Shown piece by piece: positions 60,477-64,000 of a stretch of DNA of 64,000 nucleotides. The stretch's first letter is position 1; the number at the start of each line of letters is the position of its first letter. Both the position numbers and the translations under genes were made by a program. The notes under the pieces were generated by a model. That model made no database searches. It saw nothing but the letters and a program-made list of their open reading frames with translations, and was not told the DNA's origin. Source of the DNA: Cordylochernes scorpioides (Eukaryota; Arthropoda; Arachnida; Pseudoscorpiones; Chernetidae); the NCBI GenBank assembly GCA_030710605.1, contig CP092874.1:18091451-18155450 (forward strand). Direction: 5' to 3'.

Positions 60477-61534
60477 TGTTATATTGTTTCCATTTGTGTC
60501 AGATGAATAGTTTATTTATATATCTAAGAGATAATAGATTTAGATATAAACTGGGCGCGTTTATTACCTATAATAACTATGTAATAAATGAGAGTTAGGA
60601 CAGAGAAGATACGAATCCTCAGTATATATAAACTAGCCGAACGACCCGGGCAACGCAGAGGAGAACTTAAAACGTAAAACGAGATATAAAATTAAACTGA
60701 GAAACTAAGTATAAAATAAAATCGCAATTATATAGAACTCCAAAAGGTAAAAAATATAAAATTGGAGTTCTTCCCTGAAATCTCGCCGTGTTCTAATAAA
60801 TAAATAAAGTTATTGGGAGATAATAACAGGTGTTAGTGGGGATATTCCGGAGTGTGAGATTCGACAACTAAATCACTTTTTAGAGTGAAATTTAATATAA
60901 TTATAAGATGAAAATATCCCCGGATATGGACGTTCTACTAGTGTATCATCTTTTGTCGTACTTTTACACAATTTGGGGACACCAATATATAGGGAAAACC
61001 TACCACTCCCGTTAAAACAAGACTATCCGTCATTGTGTTGATTGAGCCATTTCTCCCTTTGATATATCCTTCCGGCAAAATGTTTGCATCTTTATTTTGG
61101 CCATAGAATTATCCTAACCGCTTTACCAGTTGAACATAGTTTTGACAAATTTGGTAAACTTCATGAAACCCTTGTGGGGGATCTTACAAATTCAAAACAC
61201 GTCCTGGACTGAGGAGGGAAATAATTCAAAACGACGGCCTCTAGGTTGACGTTTTAAATTTGTCAAAGCCGCTATGGTTTAGTCATATATCCGCTAGTTT
61301 ACGGTTAATAGCTGGCGTTTAGTTGTACCGTCTATTTTGACTGGAGAGACAGCCTTTTAGACCAATATCCTCACGGAAAAATTCCTATATCTACCTATTT
61401 ATATTTGTAGATAGCTATTTGAAGGATATAAGGTAATACCTGATGTTGTCCACCTGTATAACTTCATTATGAAGCGCCATCTATATATATAACAAATAGA
61501 ATGCTCAAGCACGAATGTTTCTGCGGTGGAGAAT

Positions 61535-61588
61535 AGTTGGAAGGCTTGGCTCATCAGTGGTAAACCCTTCCAACGGTTTCGCCAATTT
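61535..61588 (-). ncRNA. Structured fold-back core, copy 4
   Basis: Minus strand: TTGGCGAAACCG, TTGGAAGGG, TTTACCACTGATGAGCCAA, GCCTTCCAAC. Keeps both pairings of the other copies. Confidence 0.4.
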
Positions 61589-61805
61589 AATCTACCAGAC
61601 TGCTTTTTTTAGAGCTCTAATACTGTATTGGATGATTCTGTTTATATATGTGACACTGAAAATATTGGCATCTTATTTATAATATTTTATCAAACTATGG
61701 ATATAGGCTTTTATAGGACAGTAGAATTCCATATAAATCTTCACATCGAGCAATGCTCTTCCGCAAACAATAAAGACAAAGCTAGTTAAGCATAGATCAA
61801 TTACG

Positions 61806-63212
61806 GCTTATATTTACGGCCAACCCAAGACCCATAAACCAGGTATTCCTATTCGCCCTATCATAGCCTATCATATGTCTCCTATAGCCCCCTTAGCTAA
61901 GTTCCTAGCAAACTTCCTTATCCCCATTCTAAAAGATAATCCTACCACCACATCCATCACATCCATACCAAAATTTATAGAAAATATACACAGCCTCCCC
62001 CCCTCTCCTAACAGCACAATGATATCTTTTGACGTAGTTAATATGTACCCAAGCCTACCACATCGTCTAATAATAGATAACACAATAGAATTTTTAGCAT
62101 TAAACAATATTCCTCCAGATACTTCTACTAAAATTATTTCATTAGTTAAGCTCAGCCTACAATACAACATATTTTCCTTCAATAGTAATTTTTATAGACA
62201 AACCAAGGGCTCCCCCATGGGAAGTCCCCTCTCTTCACCTTTGGCAGAAATAGTAATGAGAAAAATAGATAAAACAATAACCAACCTTTTTCCCACAGAT
62301 ATCATCATCTGGCAGAGATACATAGACGACATCTTTTGTATAGCCAACTCTACCAAAATAGATACCATTTTTACCCAACTAAAGTCCATACATAATGATA
62401 TTGATTTTACCATAGAAACAGAAAACAATAAGACCTTACCATTTCTAGATGTACTTATACTAAAAACACAAAACCAATATACAACAGAAATATACCATAA
62501 ACCAAACTCCTCTCCAGATTATATACACTTTTCCTCTTATTGCCCCCTCAGTCACAAGATCAACACTGTAAAATCCCTCTCAAAACGAATATATACACAT
62601 TGTTCCACCCAACTCTCAAAAGATACAGAAACCCAATTTTTGATCAATAAGCTCACTTCTAGTAGTTATCCGAAAAACTTTATATTAAGACATTTCCATA
62701 ATCCCTCTCTTATAAGAAATAATCATGTTTATAAATCAATATGTATATTTCCCTATTCCCATAGTAGTACCAATATAGCCAGAATTTTAGGCAAACACGG
62801 TATAAGAACATATTATGAAAGCAACCCGAGTATAGCAACCATAATAAGAAACCCCATTACAAGAAACAGTATTCCTATAACAAAACTATACAATAGCAAA
62901 GCCGTATATTCCATACCATGCAACCAATGTAATAATGTATATGTAGGTGAAACAGGCAGACATATAAAAGACAGAATAGACGAACATAGAAGAAATATTA
63001 AAAACAAAGACCCCAAATCTCTAATAGTACAACATATTAGAAACACAGATCACGATTTCAACCTAGCAAACCCTAATATTCATTATACAAACATAAATAG
63101 TAAATACAAAAGATTAATACTGGAAGCACTGATTTCATCAAAATATAATAGCATAAATAGACACATAGATATCCCAGAGACATATGATAGGCTGGTCCAA
63201 AAACTAAAATAG
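61806..63212 (+). CDS. Penelope reverse transcriptase / GIY-YIG endonuclease (N-truncated)
   Basis: Open for 468 codons from the 5' junction; first ATG at 61875. The first residues, AYIYGQPKTHKPGIPIRPII, are the conserved start of the Penelope RT core, so the usual N-terminal domain is missing. RT motifs: A in SFDVVNMYPSLP, B in TKGSPMGSPLSSPLAEIVM, C in RYIDDIFCIA, D/E in LPFLDVLIL. The C-terminal GIY-YIG nuclease starts about residue 350 from the Met: SIPCNQCNNVYVGETGRHI then KDRIDEHRRNI and VQHIRNTDHDFN, with a CxxC at its start. Family role: target cleavage and reverse transcription at chromatin. No stop or frameshift, so recently inserted, but truncation leaves it non-autonomous. Confidence 0.9.
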   Translation, partial: AYIYGQPKTHKPGIPIRPIIAYHMSPIAPLAKFLANFLIPILKDNPTTTSITSIPKFIENIHSLPPSPNSTMISFDVVNMYPSLPHRLIIDNTIEFLALNNIPPDTSTKIISLVKLSLQYNIFSFNSNFYRQTKGSPMGSPLSSPLAEIVMRKIDKTITNLFPTDIIIWQRYIDDIFCIANSTKIDTIFTQLKSIHNDIDFTIETENNKTLPFLDVLILKTQNQYTTEIYHKPNSSPDYIHFSSYCPLSHKINTVKSLSKRIYTHCSTQLSKDTETQFLINKLTSSSYPKNFILRHFHNPSLIRNNHVYKSICIFPYSHSSTNIARILGKHGIRTYYESNPSIATIIRNPITRNSIPITKLYNSKAVYSIPCNQCNNVYVGETGRHIKDRIDEHRRNIKNKDPKSLIVQHIRNTDHDFNLANPNIHYTNINSKYKRLILEALISSKYNSINRHIDIPETYDRLVQKLK

Positions 63213-63491
63213 AATTATCCGATTTCTCTTCATCACACCACTTAAAAATATTGAATATAATAATATCAACCAATTGACTAATATGACATGGCATATACTG
63301 GATATAAATTATTGATCAGCTGGTATTTCTAGGGGCAATACGCCTCTCTTTATCAAGGCTTTTCTTTGATTTAAACTAAATCACGCGGGCATGTGATCCA
63401 CTCACGCTATACAAGACTAAAGCGAGGAACCATTTAAATAAAATATATATAACTGTAAATACATGATTACTTGAAATTGTATCTAATATTC

Positions 63492-63525
63492 CTGTAGAAG
63501 GGCAGCTTGCGCCCGAAAGCTCGAA
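63492..63525 (+). ncRNA. Hammerhead-like hairpin in the Penelope 3' region
   Basis: CTGTAGA, stem GGGC...GCCC with loop AGCTTGC, then GAAAGCTC. Penelope-like elements are known to carry hammerhead motifs with CTGANGA-stem II-GAAA. Here the first string is CTGTAGA, a likely disabling change, and stems I and III are not obvious. Confidence 0.4.
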
Positions 63526-64000
63526 TGATTTTTCAAATAAAGAAACTTATCCTTTTTGAATCTATTCGTTATTATAGATCAATTATAAAGTAATAACGCG
63601 CCATCTACATATAAGAAATAAAATCACAAAGACGAATGTTTCTTTTACAAACCAGATAAACTGTCCTTACTGCGATGAAAAATAGTGACTTGAAGCAGTT
63701 AGTCTACCAGATCGACCCGCCTACAATTCCCAAAGAGTTGTCCATATAGGAGAATATGGACAAAGGTACCAACGACCTGATTTGAGGTCATGTCCTTAGT
63801 CCAGCCTACGCCGGCCCTTTCGACATCCACGCTACATAAACATGTCCACCTCTACCCACTCAGCTGGTTTATGGACAAGTTTCTATGATTGGACATGTAC
63901 ATTTGTAAATGTAGATACACAATATGGGAATCAATTGTAACACACTCGAACTCTTGAGGGAATGGATTTAAAGTTCGAATAATTATAGTAAAAGACAACT

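Larger units (their letters stand above)
61804..63573 (+). mobile_element. Penelope-like element, 5'-truncated
   Basis: Flanked by a 12-bp duplication ATAGATCAATTA (61792-61803 and 63574-63585). It begins inside the RT domain and ends in AAGAAACTTATCC plus 20 bases. The 3' region holds two hairpin motifs (63321-63360 minus, 63492-63525 plus). Confidence 0.9.
53193..63910 (-). repeat. Right arm of the large inverted repeat
   Basis: Begins directly after the N gap with the complement of about 50205 and continues outward. Longer than the left arm because of a Tc1 (55965-57382), an expanded satellite (57468-59512) and a Penelope element (61804-63573). Spacers 53193-54860, 55374-55960, 59513-59920 and 60480-61530 contain no gene. 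Confidence 0.85.

Overview
This is a gene-poor, AT-rich animal genome segment made almost entirely of transposable elements, element-derived satellites and inverted repeats. It carries mariner, Tc1, DUF4817-type, Ty3/gypsy, RNase H-bearing LINE and Penelope-like elements, the recurrent tagatggcgc motif, and no bacterial gene organisation. The mix suits an arthropod. The DUF4817-type and Tc1-type transposases resemble those common in arachnids, but the species cannot be fixed from this window. One exon-like open region (2882-3289, minus) looks like host coding sequence.

Layout. 0-10 kb: a tRNA-Phe-like 3' half, a gypsy LTR plus broken gag, the possible host exon, a decayed mariner, a 123-bp-repeat element and a 73-bp tandem repeat. 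10.96-21.6 kb: a large 33-bp-family minisatellite with a 159-bp higher-order repeat and a 1,779-bp internal duplication. It is interrupted at 13,680-15,464 by an ORF1-only LINE with a 2A-like motif, flanked by a perfect direct repeat of satellite sequence. 22.88-34.32 kb: a nest of insertions. A DNA transposon with ~400-bp terminal inverted repeats and a decayed DUF4817-type transposase was invaded by a mariner and, at the transposase start codon, by a LINE. That LINE was itself invaded by a gypsy element. 34.3-43 kb: small decayed Tc1, mariner and LINE fragments, fold-back elements and inverted repeat pairs.

43.5-64 kb: a very large imperfect inverted repeat. The left arm (about 43.5-50.2 kb) and right arm (53.19 to about 63.9 kb) share a solo LTR, a tRNA-like SINE and two satellite-bearing elements in mirror order. 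The arms differ by a Tc1 insertion (empty site preserved in the left arm), a Penelope insertion and opposite changes in satellite copy number. Between the arms lie a gypsy element and a 100-N gap, so either a true inverted duplication or an inverted join of the second haplotype is possible.

No operons, CRISPR arrays or complete conventional host genes were found. The most intact coding sequences are the Penelope reverse transcriptase/GIY-YIG ORF, the Tc1 transposase (one nonsense codon), the LINE ORF1 and the gypsy pol (two nonsense codons). The most unusual non-coding signals are a repeated fold-back with hammerhead-like core letters and a compensatory base change, the TE-embedded 123-bp satellite, and the large palindrome.
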